Below are positions 17,611-25,733 of a stretch of DNA of 64,000 bases, in pieces; within the stretch, counting starts at the first letter, position 1; every line of letters starts with the position of its first letter. The DNA is from Myxococcota bacterium (GTDB lineage Bacteria; Myxococcota_A; UBA9160; SMWR01), in the NCBI GenBank assembly GCA_022447545.1, contig JAKVBI010000013.1, positions 1 through 64,000 on the forward strand, in the 5' to 3' direction. A program made the position numbers and the translations under genes. The notes beneath the pieces are model-generated. The model was not told the DNA's origin and searched no databases. It saw nothing but the letters and a program-made list of their open reading frames with translations.

Positions 17611-18327
17611 CTATGCCAATCGGGCGCCACCGTCGACATCGAGTGTGGCGCCAGTGGTGAAATCGCTTTCGATCAGGAAGAGGATGGCCCGTGCGATCTC
17701 ATCGGCTTGGCCGAGTCGGGAGATGGGCATGCGCTTCGTGGCGGCTTCCAGCAGCTGATTGCGGACTTCGGCGGGTGTCGTGTGCATGGGGGTATCGATG
17801 ATGCCCGGTGAGACCACGTTGATGCGCCGTGGAGCGAGTTCCACAGCGATGGCGCGGGCGAACCCCTCCACGGCATTTCCCACCGTTGAAATCGCCGCCG
17901 CGCCGAGGGACGGCTTGCGAGCTGGATAGCCGCTCACCAACACGATCGCGCCGTCTTCGGCCATGTGTCGAGCGGCGAGCCGCACGGAGTTCGTATAGCC
18001 CCAGAGTTTGCGGAATGAGGCCTGAAAGGCGTCCAGGTCCATTTCGAGGAAAGGCCCCGCTGCACGCGCCCCTCCCGTGGCGGCACTGACGAGGATGTCG
18101 AAGGGGGCCTCGTCGAGGAACAAGGCCTCGAGTGCTTTGCGGTCCAGGACATCGGCTCCGCGGAAGGACACGCCATCCCCTACGGTTTTTGCGGCCTCCA
18201 GTCGGTTTTTCTCGGATCGGCTCACTGCCACCACATGGGCCCCGGCGTGTTCCAGGGCCTGTACGGTAGCCAGGCCGATGCCCGATGTTCCTCCAAGCAC
18301 TACGGCTTTCCGGCCGGAGATGTTCAT
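17611..18327 (-). CDS. SDR-fold protein lacking the YxxxK catalytic motif
   Basis: This 238-residue SDR has a normal cofactor motif GGTSGIG, an NADP-type VSRSEKN, and the C-terminal DVDGGARL. At the place where classical SDRs have Y-x-x-x-K, 13 residues after the Ser of VLVSG, this protein reads A-I-S-T-V. The catalytic Tyr and Lys are therefore missing although the fold is kept. Its ATG overlaps the stop of the preceding SnoaL-like gene (ATGA), so the two are coupled. It may be a non-canonical reductase or a non-catalytic partner. Confidence 0.85.
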   Translation of the reverse strand: MNISGRKAVVLGGTSGIGLATVQALEHAGAHVVAVSRSEKNRLEAAKTVGDGVSFRGADVLDRKALEALFLDEAPFDILVSAATGGARAAGPFLEMDLDAFQASFRKLWGYTNSVRLAARHMAEDGAIVLVSGYPARKPSLGAAAISTVGNAVEGFARAIAVELAPRRINVVSPGIIDTPMHTTPAEVRNQLLEAATKRMPISRLGQADEIARAILFLIESDFTTGATLDVDGGARLA

Positions 18328-18749
18328 GGCGTTCCCTCTTGGCTGTCACAATTGGGAGGCATGCTCTCCGAAAGGGGCAACTCTCGCCGGTCGCTGGGTC
18401 CCCAGTAGCCTTCGAGACGAATGATCTGCCCCTCTTCGTTGAAGCGTGCGACATCCGTGGAGTGCGTGCGGTAACGGGCGCCGCCCCGCACACTCTCCAC
18501 TGTGAAAGTCATGACCGCCGCGTCCGAGTGGGAGCCCCGGATGGGCGCGCACAGTTCGAGCCTGGGCTCCACCCTCACGGCGCCGCGAAACCACGCCTTG
18601 ATCTCGGCACCGCGCTTGACCGGACTGCCCACGGGATCCTCGATCTCGGCATCCGCAGCGAACAGGGCGAGCACGGCATCGGCATCTCGAGCGTTGAGCC
18701 CGTCGAGATACGCTTGGAGGGCGGCCTTCATCTGCATTTCGGTGGGCAA
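18324..18749 (-). CDS. SnoaL/NTF2-like protein (ketosteroid isomerase-like)
   Basis: The product is 141 residues from TTG at 18749, supported by AGGAGA seven bases upstream; the in-frame ATG at 18737 has no suitable site. It has an NTF2-like cone fold: YLDGLNARDADAVLALFAADAEIEDPVG is the usual first half (here split across the helices), followed by IKAWFRG and a late ARFNEEGQIIRLEGYWGP. The acidic IEDP is common to delta-5-3-ketosteroid isomerases and polyketide cyclases. Translation is coupled to the SDR at 17611. Confidence 0.85.
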   Translation of the reverse strand: MPTEMQMKAALQAYLDGLNARDADAVLALFAADAEIEDPVGSPVKRGAEIKAWFRGAVRVEPRLELCAPIRGSHSDAAVMTFTVESVRGGARYRTHSTDVARFNEEGQIIRLEGYWGPSDRRELPLSESMPPNCDSQEGTP

Positions 18750-18760
18750 GGGCGATCTCC

Positions 18761-19843
18761 TCAGGTTTCACCCGTGCGGTGCAGGCCGATGGCCGCAATG
18801 CCCGCCAACACCAGCAGGACTGCGACCGTCACGGGAACCCTCGGTCCGACGGGCAGCGGCGAGGAATCCGCAGCGCACACTGCGGCGCCTGCTGGGACCC
18901 AGTTCTCGCTCCGCCAGTCGCCCTCGGCACAGTAGGTCGGGGCATCCACGGCGGAGAGCATGATGCGATTGTTGAGACAGCCGATGGAATTGGTGTCGGT
19001 ATCCGCGAAGCTCTCGAAGCCCTCTTCGGTGTAGTCCCCTGCGATGACCGCGCCGTTCAGGATCGCAACGCAATCGGCATGCTCGGTCCCGTCGGGAACG
19101 ACGGCGTCGTCATCGGTGCAGTGCCGCAGAGCAAAGACGCAGTAGTTGATCACGTTGGGTTCCACGGTGTTCGAGCACAGGCCGCTCGCTGAAACGGGCG
19201 ATGCGTGACCGCAGTGAAGTCCGTAGGCGTTCGCTTGTTCCTGGCCTTCTACCGCTGCGGCTTGGAGGTGATGGATTCGGCACTGCACCGTGTCTCCATA
19301 TCCGAATAGCTGGTCATTCTGGGAGACGCCGCCGAGAACCTCTTCGGAATAGCCCGAGCAGGCGGTGAGACATTGGGATCTGGAGGGGACGCCTGCGCTC
19401 GTGAAGACATTCGTGCCCGAGTAGTCGCTGTTGTTGGTGTCGTTACAGATCTCGAGGGTCATGTCGCAGTACACATCGCAGTAGCTTCCACACACACCCC
19501 CCCCGGTCATGGAGGACGCGGCACAGTGGGCCTCCCGGGTTGCCCCGGAGCTGCTCTCGGCCTGAAGGGCGTGGTACATGCGGCAGCCCAGGGTATTGCC
19601 GGTGGTATCGGTGATGCTGCCGAGGGGCATGATCTCGAGGTCCGGATGGTTGCAGTAGTCGAGACAGAACTCTTCGTCGTGGACGACCTCATCGAGGCAG
19701 TACGTGGTCTGCAGGTCGCACCAGGCGGCACAGGTCAGGGCCTGAGCCTGGGCCTCTCCAGCCTGTAGCCAGAGAAACAATGCAGTCAGAACTCCCAGCC
19801 TAAGGTGGGAACGGGACCCACTTCGGATCGCGCGGCTCAGCAT
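18761..19843 (-). CDS. Secreted Cys-rich tandem-repeat protein with C-terminal membrane anchor
   Basis: The product is 360 residues with CGGAGA seven bases before the ATG. It has a signal peptide (about 1-35, AQAQA), three Cys-rich repeats (about 38-119, 118-223 and 223-323), then PVGPRVPVTVAVLLVLAGIAAIGLHR-type anchor (about 334-356; Pro, hydrophobic helix, basic residue). Repeats 1 and 2 share C-x3-C, a D-T-x-x-C-R-x-(Y/H)-H block and HC. Repeat 3 has lost the histidines. Similar repeats occur in secreted proteins of Myxococcota as I recall. The tail resembles an exosortase- or rhombosortase-type sorting signal, but the exact class is not clear. Cysteines are probably disulfide-bonded. Confidence 0.75.
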   Translation of the reverse strand: MLSRAIRSGSRSHLRLGVLTALFLWLQAGEAQAQALTCAAWCDLQTTYCLDEVVHDEEFCLDYCNHPDLEIMPLGSITDTTGNTLGCRMYHALQAESSSGATREAHCAASSMTGGGVCGSYCDVYCDMTLEICNDTNNSDYSGTNVFTSAGVPSRSQCLTACSGYSEEVLGGVSQNDQLFGYGDTVQCRIHHLQAAAVEGQEQANAYGLHCGHASPVSASGLCSNTVEPNVINYCVFALRHCTDDDAVVPDGTEHADCVAILNGAVIAGDYTEEGFESFADTDTNSIGCLNNRIMLSAVDAPTYCAEGDWRSENWVPAGAAVCAADSSPLPVGPRVPVTVAVLLVLAGIAAIGLHRTGET

Positions 19844-19954
19844 CGAGTGTCTCCGATTGGTGCCTTCGATTATACCGCTCGAAGGTCGTGGAATTCGCGG
19901 GGCGGACGAGGATGCATCGTTGCGCATCTCGTCTCGGGATAGAATGGCTCCGCC

Positions 19955-21235
19955 ATGGCGCACTCCTCACTCACCGATCGCGACCGTCGAAGTGTCTGGC
20001 ACCCCTATGCGCCTCCCGAGGCGGAGCCCCTTTTTGGGGTGGCTCGGGTCGAAGGGGTCCGACTGACCCTGGAGGATGGTCGTGAACTCGTGGATGGAAT
20101 GTCGTCGTGGTGGGCTGTGATTCACGGCTATCGACATCCCGCGATCGAGGCGGCGCTCAAACGCCAGCTGGAAACTCTGCCCCACGTGATGTTCGGGGGG
20201 CTCACTCACGAACCCGCAGTGGGTCTCAGTGAACGCCTGCTCGAACTCGCCCCCGAGGGTCTCTCTCGCGTATTTCTGAGTGATTCGGGCTCGGTGTCTG
20301 TCGAGATCGCGATCAAGCTTGCCCTCCAGTTTTGGCAGGCTCGAAAGCGACCCGAGCGCAACCGCTTGCTCACTGTGCGTGGTGGCTACCACGGAGACAC
20401 ATTTGCGGCCATGTCGGTCTGTGACCCTGTGACAGGCATGCATCATTTGTTCAGCGGGCTTCTTGCTCAGCAGTTGTTCGCCGAGCGCCCGGTTTGCCGT
20501 TTCGAACAGACATGCGAGCCCCATCACACCCGTGACCTGGAGACGCTGCTTGCCGAACACGCGTCGGAGATCGCAGCTGTGATTCTGGAGCCGGTGGTGC
20601 AGGGAGCGGGTGGCATGTGGTTCTACGCGCCGGGATACCTGCGACGGGTTCGTGAGCTATGCGATGAGTACGGTGTTCTGTTGATCCACGATGAGATCGC
20701 CACGGGTTTCGGCCGTACGGGAAAGATGTTTGCCTGCGAGTGGGCGGGGGTGTCCCCGGACATTATGTGCGTGGGGAAGGCACTGACTGGCGGTGTGATG
20801 AGTCTGGCCGCGACCCTGGCCACGGAAGAGGTATGCGATGCCGTCGCGATGTCCGAGTCGGGCGCCATTGCCCATGGTCCGACCTTCATGGGCAACCCTC
20901 TCGCCTGTGCGGCGGCCCTGGCCAGCCTCGATCTGCTCGAACGCGAACCCTGGCAGGAGCGTGTGCGAAGCATCGAGGCTCAACTTCGCGAAGAACTCGC
21001 TCCTTGCGCGGCTCTGCGGTCGGTGGCCGACGTGCGAACCCTGGGCGCCATCGGCGTCGTCGAACTTCATGAACCCGTGGACATGGCCGTCGTCCAGCCG
21101 GCCTTCGTAGAGGCCGGGGTCTGGGTCCGGCCCTTCGGACGCTTGGTCTACGTGATGCCACCCTACATCACGTCGAGTTCCGATTTGAGCCTGCTCACGC
21201 GTGCGATTCACGAGGTCGTGTCTCGCCACACCTGA
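19955..21235 (+). CDS. bioA: Adenosylmethionine-8-amino-7-oxononanoate aminotransferase
   Basis: This 426-residue class-III aminotransferase converts 7-keto-8-aminopelargonate to 7,8-diaminopelargonate in biotin synthesis. The N-terminal WHPYAPPEAEP and DGMSSWWAVIHGY are BioA-specific. It also has GSVSVEIAIKLALQ, RGGYHGDTFAAMSVCDP, the PLP-contacting DEIATGFGRTG and the Schiff-base Lys in GKALTGG (K275), and a C-terminal VRPFGRLVYVMPPY. Length is normal. No other bio gene (bioB, D, F, C, H) is within the window, so bioA stands alone here. Confidence 0.95.
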   Translation: MAHSSLTDRDRRSVWHPYAPPEAEPLFGVARVEGVRLTLEDGRELVDGMSSWWAVIHGYRHPAIEAALKRQLETLPHVMFGGLTHEPAVGLSERLLELAPEGLSRVFLSDSGSVSVEIAIKLALQFWQARKRPERNRLLTVRGGYHGDTFAAMSVCDPVTGMHHLFSGLLAQQLFAERPVCRFEQTCEPHHTRDLETLLAEHASEIAAVILEPVVQGAGGMWFYAPGYLRRVRELCDEYGVLLIHDEIATGFGRTGKMFACEWAGVSPDIMCVGKALTGGVMSLAATLATEEVCDAVAMSESGAIAHGPTFMGNPLACAAALASLDLLEREPWQERVRSIEAQLREELAPCAALRSVADVRTLGAIGVVELHEPVDMAVVQPAFVEAGVWVRPFGRLVYVMPPYITSSSDLSLLTRAIHEVVSRHT

Positions 21236-21268
21236 TGGCCACCATTCACTGGACTCGATCCCTCGTCC

Positions 21269-21871
21269 CTACGGCGCGGACGGGTTCGTGGGCGGTGGGG
21301 GGAAGTTCGCAAGAATGGCGTCCACGGTCGTGCGAATCAGGGCCGGGGGTTGGCTGCCTCGATTGAGCCGTCGCGACGCCCAGCCAACCCATACGGCCTG
21401 ACGGTTCTTCGCTTCGAACAATTCGATGGCCAGAGAGCCCTCAGTGTACTCGACGGTCTGGAGGTCGCTTCCGCCATACCAACCCCCATACACGTAGCCG
21501 AAACGGCTGGGATAGAAGGTGGGGGAGGAGAAGACCCGCGTCTTAGTCTCGGTTCCGACCGTGTAGGAGACGACTAGATCCGCCTGCTCGGGGGTGTCGA
21601 CCTGATGGAGCCCTTTGGCTTTGAAGCTTTCGTCGACGGCCGCTCGAATTCGTTTGTCGTCAAGGGGGTTGATGAACGGCGATACCTTGCCGATGCCGGG
21701 TTGCGGTTGGATGAGCGGTTCGTTGCTGATCCACGCGTAGCTGTGAAAGCGAGAGAAGTTGACTTCTGGGTCCCGGTCGAACCCCGTCTCCGGCGTCGTG
21801 GCGCATGCCATGAGCCCGATGAGCCCAAGGAAAAAAAGGGCTTCGAATCGTTGAAGCGCGTTGTTTCGCAC
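21269..21871 (-). CDS. DUF4136 lipoprotein
   Basis: The product is 200 residues from GTG with GGGAGAGA upstream. The signal peptide ends in the lipobox LMAC (Cys about residue 23). The mature part has the DUF4136 features: FSRFHSYAWI at its start, RIRAAVDESFKAKGLHQVD, ADLVVSYTVG, and a C-terminal WVGWASRRL followed by VDAILANFPP. These are outer-membrane or periplasmic lipoproteins of unknown role. The gene converges with bioA. Confidence 0.85.
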   Translation of the reverse strand: MRNNALQRFEALFFLGLIGLMACATTPETGFDRDPEVNFSRFHSYAWISNEPLIQPQPGIGKVSPFINPLDDKRIRAAVDESFKAKGLHQVDTPEQADLVVSYTVGTETKTRVFSSPTFYPSRFGYVYGGWYGGSDLQTVEYTEGSLAIELFEAKNRQAVWVGWASRRLNRGSQPPALIRTTVDAILANFPPPPTNPSAP

Positions 21872-22132
21872 GTGCCAGTCTCTCCCCTGTCGGATGTTCG
21901 TTTCACGGTTCGGGTCGTCTTGTGGTCCGCGGGGACCCCTTTCGGAGTATATAACCGCCAGATTTCGACGATCGAGAGGCGGGTTGGACGTCTAAAGCCG
22001 TGTGCCTGTGGGAGGTTGAGGTCTGAAAGACCAGTGTTTCCCTGGATCAGCTCAGGGTTCGGCCTGAGGAGTCGTTTGTCCGCCTAACGGCGGTCACGTG
22101 ACTTGGAATTACGTAGAATGTGTAGTTCTCGG

Positions 22133-23395
22133 GTGGTGAGCAAATGGGAGAAGGCATTGGCAAAACTCGAGGACCAATCCGAAGAGCGAACGGCGGAGCC
22201 CGTGGGCACGCCGGACCCAGTGGACGCTGCGTCTGTCAATATATTCTCTGCTGAGTTTGCAGCCTGTCCCCAGCCTACGTACGCAAATTTGCGAGAGAAG
22301 TGCCCGGTCTCTAGATCGGCAATTGGCGGCGGTCCAATTCTTGCCAAGCACGAAGATGTGGTCTGGGCGTTGCGCCAGCCTGAGATCTTCTCGTCGAAGA
22401 TGGATATGCAGCTGGCTATGGGGACGGAGCGCCCCATGATTCCCCAGCAGATCGACCCCCCTGAGCAAACCCGCTACCGGAGGATCCTCGACCCTCGATT
22501 TTCGAGAAAGCGAATGCTGGAGATCGAGGACGACGTGCGCAAGAGCGCCCGGGATTTGATGGATCAATTTGCTTCCGATGGCTCTTGTGATTTTGGTGAG
22601 GCCTTTGCGATCCCTCTACCCTGCACGGCCTTCCTTCATCTGATGGGTCTTCCCCAGGAGGATCTAGGCCTGTTCCTGCACCTCAAGGACAGCATCATCC
22701 GGCCCCAGGAGCAGGAGCAGGAGGGCATGGCTGTTCAGCAGATTCGTGCCGATGCGGGCCGCGGCATCTACGAGTACTTCGAGCGGGCCATCGATGCCCG
22801 GGCCGGCCAGTCGAAAGATGACATGTTGGGCTTTTTGATGACGGCCGAAATCGAAGGCGAGCGCCTGACGCGCGAGGAGATCCTGGATATCTCGTTTCTG
22901 TTGCTTCTGGCGGGTCTCGACACGGTGACGGCAACTCTGGGTTGCAACATCACCTATCTGGCTGAGAACCCGGAGGCCCGTCGCCGATTGGTAGAGAATG
23001 AGGGCTTGATTCCCGGCGCCATCGAGGAGTTGTTGCGCTGGGAGACACCGGTCATGGTGGTGCCGAGAGTGCTTACCCAAGACGTCACGGTGTCTGGTGT
23101 CGATCTGCGCGAGGGTGAGTTGGTCTCTTTGTTACTGGGATCTTCCAACATCGACCCTTCCGCTTTCGACGACCCTGAACTCGTGGACTTCGAGCGAGAT
23201 CGCAACATCCACGTTGCCTTTGGGGCGGGACCCCATCGCTGTCTCGGCTCGCACCTGGCGCGAATGGAGTTGCGGGTCGCCATGGAGGAGTGGCATCGGC
23301 GCATTCCCGATTACGAGATCCAGCCCGGGGAGACACCGCGCTTCAGCCCAGGAATCCGGGAAGCTCGCTACTTGCCACTGGTCTGGTCTGTCTAG
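22133..23395 (+). CDS. Cytochrome P450
   Basis: The product is about 420 residues, with heme ligand Cys370 in FGAGPHRCLGSH, I-helix oxygen-binding LLLAGLDTVTATLG, ExxR in EELLR, and RRILDPRFS early on. The fold and length are those of a soluble bacterial class-I P450. The start is uncertain: GTG at 22133 or 22136 fits length, while ATG at 22118 or TTG at 22103 are possible, and no strong Shine-Dalgarno is seen. A small ferredoxin gene follows after nine bases and is almost certainly its electron donor. The substrate is likely hydrophobic. Confidence 0.92.
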   Translation: MVSKWEKALAKLEDQSEERTAEPVGTPDPVDAASVNIFSAEFAACPQPTYANLREKCPVSRSAIGGGPILAKHEDVVWALRQPEIFSSKMDMQLAMGTERPMIPQQIDPPEQTRYRRILDPRFSRKRMLEIEDDVRKSARDLMDQFASDGSCDFGEAFAIPLPCTAFLHLMGLPQEDLGLFLHLKDSIIRPQEQEQEGMAVQQIRADAGRGIYEYFERAIDARAGQSKDDMLGFLMTAEIEGERLTREEILDISFLLLLAGLDTVTATLGCNITYLAENPEARRRLVENEGLIPGAIEELLRWETPVMVVPRVLTQDVTVSGVDLREGELVSLLLGSSNIDPSAFDDPELVDFERDRNIHVAFGAGPHRCLGSHLARMELRVAMEEWHRRIPDYEIQPGETPRFSPGIREARYLPLVWSV

Positions 23396-23404
23396 GGGGC
23401 TGTT

Positions 23405-23608
23405 TTGAAGGTTCGGGTCGATCAAAAACTCTGCGTTGGGCACGGTCGTTGTTACGAGCTGGCCCCGGAGGTGTACGACGAGGACGAACGGGGCCACTGC
23501 CGTTTGGTTGCGAGTTCCGTTGCGCCAGAGTTGGTGGCCTCAGCCCAGCGGGGCGCTGTCAATTGCCCAGAGCACGCCATCCGTGTCGAGGAAGAGGTGG
23601 ATCCCTGA
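23405..23608 (+). CDS. P450-associated ferredoxin with CxxHxxC cluster motif
   Basis: The product is 67 residues from TTG at 23405 with an AGGGGG site. Cluster ligands are C10, C16 and C54 (NCPEHAI), and the usual second Cys position is His13 (CVGHGRC). This type, with three Cys and a variable fourth position, is known from ferredoxins next to P450s in actinobacteria and carries a [3Fe-4S] or modified [4Fe-4S] cluster. It sits nine bases after the P450 gene in one operon, so it is likely the dedicated redox partner. No ferredoxin reductase gene is nearby. Confidence 0.92.
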   Translation: MKVRVDQKLCVGHGRCYELAPEVYDEDERGHCRLVASSVAPELVASAQRGAVNCPEHAIRVEEEVDP

Positions 23609-23634
23609 TCCGGGCGATGCCGACAGGGTCAGGT

Positions 23635-24843
23635 TCAGATGTCGAACTGCACCGGAAGTTGCCTGGGTCCCCGGAAAATGGCTCCGCGTGCCGTGACCTC
23701 ATGATTGGTTTTCAGGCGCAATGCCGGCAGTCGATCAAGGACGGCGCCCAGTACCACCCGTAGCTCTGCGCGGGCGAGGTGGGAGCCCAGGCAAAAGTGT
23801 GTGCCCGCTCCGAAGGCGAGGGAGTCGTGGGTGCGGCGTTCGATCTTGAACTCGTCGGGTGCCTCGAAAACATTGGGGTCGCGGTTGGCTGATGCGATGC
23901 CGAACAACACCCATTCACCCGTGGCAATTTCCGTTCCGGCAATCTGGGCGCCGTGTCCCGCGATACGTGGCTGGATGGCGACTGCAGGTGCAAAGCGCAA
24001 GCTCTCCTCCACGGCCTTTTCACGAGCAGCGGGTTCAGCACGCAGACGTTCGACCAGTTCCGGGCGCATGACGATTTGTTGCAAAAGATTTCCCAGAGCC
24101 AGATAGGTGGTGTCCGCACCTGCGGGGAAGAGCAGGCGAACGAAGGAGTAGATCGTTTCATTGGAGAGCGGTCGTCCATCGACCTCGGCGGCGATCAAGT
24201 GAGAGAGCCAGTCGTCCCGAGGCTCAGCGCGGCGCAACGCGACCAGGGGTTCGAGGTAGTGGGTGAAGTCCTGGCGCGCGGCAAGCGCCCGATCCGGGTT
24301 CACGCGGTGGCTCAAGAGGCCGTGGGCCCATTCACGGAGCCGGGGCTGGTCGTCTTCGGGCAGGCCCAGCAGATGGAGGATGACTGTGAAGGGATAGGGC
24401 TGGGCGAGTTCACTCACCAGGTCGGCCTCCCCACGCTTTGCGAAGCGCTCGATTCGGTGATGGGCCAACGGCTCCAGCAAACTGGTGGTCAGCTCCGTGA
24501 CGCGTGAGGGGTTGAACCAGGGCGCCACGAGGTCTCGGTGGCGTCGATGCTGCCTGGGGGGCATGCATTGGAGGGTTCGTCCCTGGGCGGGCTCAGCGAG
24601 CCGTTGGTAGGCCTGTTCTCCGGGAAAGGCGTCGTCGTCGCGAAGCGCTTGGGAAAGCTCCGCGTGTCGCAGAATCATCCAGGCATCCCCGCCGTCGTAA
24701 GTGACGCGCGCCAGGGGACCCTGTGAACGCAGCGGTGCCAGCACCGCATGGAGGTCGGGGAGCGGGTCACGGCCGAAATCGACCCCGCTGCGCGACGTCA
24801 GTGATCGATCCCCGTCAGCGGATAGGGGAATCCTCCGTGACAC
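23635..24843 (-). CDS. Cytochrome P450
   Basis: The product is 402 residues, with heme Cys351 in FGAGTHFCLGSH, I-helix LFPAGADTTYLAL, and the ExxR Glu in EESLR. It is a soluble bacterial P450. The start is ambiguous: GTG at 24843 overlaps the end of the SDR gene at 24798 by 46 bases, while CTG at 24801 would give a four-base CTGA overlap like others in this window. The protein core begins soon after (DFGRDPL), so both are possible. It is in the same leftward unit as the SDR and convergent with the upstream P450-ferredoxin pair. Confidence 0.9.
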   Translation of the reverse strand: MSRRIPLSADGDRSLTSRSGVDFGRDPLPDLHAVLAPLRSQGPLARVTYDGGDAWMILRHAELSQALRDDDAFPGEQAYQRLAEPAQGRTLQCMPPRQHRRHRDLVAPWFNPSRVTELTTSLLEPLAHHRIERFAKRGEADLVSELAQPYPFTVILHLLGLPEDDQPRLREWAHGLLSHRVNPDRALAARQDFTHYLEPLVALRRAEPRDDWLSHLIAAEVDGRPLSNETIYSFVRLLFPAGADTTYLALGNLLQQIVMRPELVERLRAEPAAREKAVEESLRFAPAVAIQPRIAGHGAQIAGTEIATGEWVLFGIASANRDPNVFEAPDEFKIERRTHDSLAFGAGTHFCLGSHLARAELRVVLGAVLDRLPALRLKTNHEVTARGAIFRGPRQLPVQFDI

Positions 24844-25541
24844 TCGAGCGCGGCACCCGTGATCCAGCCCGCATAACGGGGTTCACTCAGCAGCAGGCAG
24901 GCGTTGCCCACGTCTTCCGGGCTGCCCATCCGTCCCATCGGGATCTTGTCTCGGACGTCCTTCCCGCCCTCACCGTAGTAGGTCTCGGAATCCTTGGTGA
25001 GGATCAAACCCGCGATGACGGTGTTGACCCGTACTTTCGGGGCGAATTCCATGGCAAGGGAGCGACAGAGATTGGACAGGCCCGCCTTGGCGGCCGCGTA
25101 GGCGGGGGTAACTGGATCGGGGATCGTTGCGGCTACACTCGAAATGAAGACGATGGATCCCCCCTCGGGATTGCCCTTCATGGCGTGATAGGCGGCCACG
25201 CTGCAGTTCAAGGGTGCCACCAGGTTCAGGTCCACGGTGGAGCGGTGGAAGCCGGGAGACACCGTCAGTGTGTCGGCGTAGGCGGTCCCTCCCGCGTTGT
25301 TCACGAGGACGTCGAGGCGCCCAAAGGTTTCGGTGGCGGCGTTGACGACGCTTTCGACTCCTTCGGGTTTTCGGATGTCGGCCTGGACGAAATGGGCCTG
25401 GCGGCCTCCATCCTCGACGGGTTCGGGCAGCGGTTTGCGTCCGCAGATCACAACGTCGGCGCCGGCCTCGAGGAAGCAGCGTGTGATGCCTCGGCCCACA
25501 CCCCGGCCTCCACCAGTGACGATGGCCACGCGTCCCGTCAT
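24798..25541 (-). CDS. SDR family oxidoreductase
   Basis: The product is about 247 residues from ATG at 25541, with TGGGRGVGRG cofactor motif, NNAGGTAYA, active-site FISSV and YAAAK, and a C-terminal ITGAALECHGGF. AAGAGGA lies upstream of a possible ATT/CTG start about 17 bases before the ATG, so the true N terminus may be a few residues longer. It overlaps the P450 at 23635, suggesting sequential oxidation: P450 hydroxylation then alcohol dehydrogenation. Confidence 0.87.
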   Translation of the reverse strand: MTGRVAIVTGGGRGVGRGITRCFLEAGADVVICGRKPLPEPVEDGGRQAHFVQADIRKPEGVESVVNAATETFGRLDVLVNNAGGTAYADTLTVSPGFHRSTVDLNLVAPLNCSVAAYHAMKGNPEGGSIVFISSVAATIPDPVTPAYAAAKAGLSNLCRSLAMEFAPKVRVNTVIAGLILTKDSETYYGEGGKDVRDKIPMGRMGSPEDVGNACLLLSEPRYAGWITGAALECHGGFPYPLTGIDH

Positions 25542-25733
25542 GTCGATCAGACTGGTCAGAATGTTTTCCTCTTGGTGCCGAGGTGTATCACGAAGCCCTC
25601 CTGGATTGCGAGTCCACACACGGGTTCGAAGAAGAGCGATGAATGGTTTCGCAAATGGTTATGCAACGTATACTGCCTGTCGTCAACGAGCCGGGCCGAG
25701 TTCGGGTGCCGGGCGACACGAACGAGAAACCCG

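Noticed and set aside
19497-19504. C8 run in the Cys-rich repeat gene as slippage site
   Set aside because: Encodes an in-frame Gly run between repeats; no sign of variation and short for this GC-rich DNA.
22079-22096. CCGCC-TAAC-GGCGG hairpin before the first P450 as riboswitch or terminator
   Set aside because: Very short stem, no T-run, no known riboswitch pattern.
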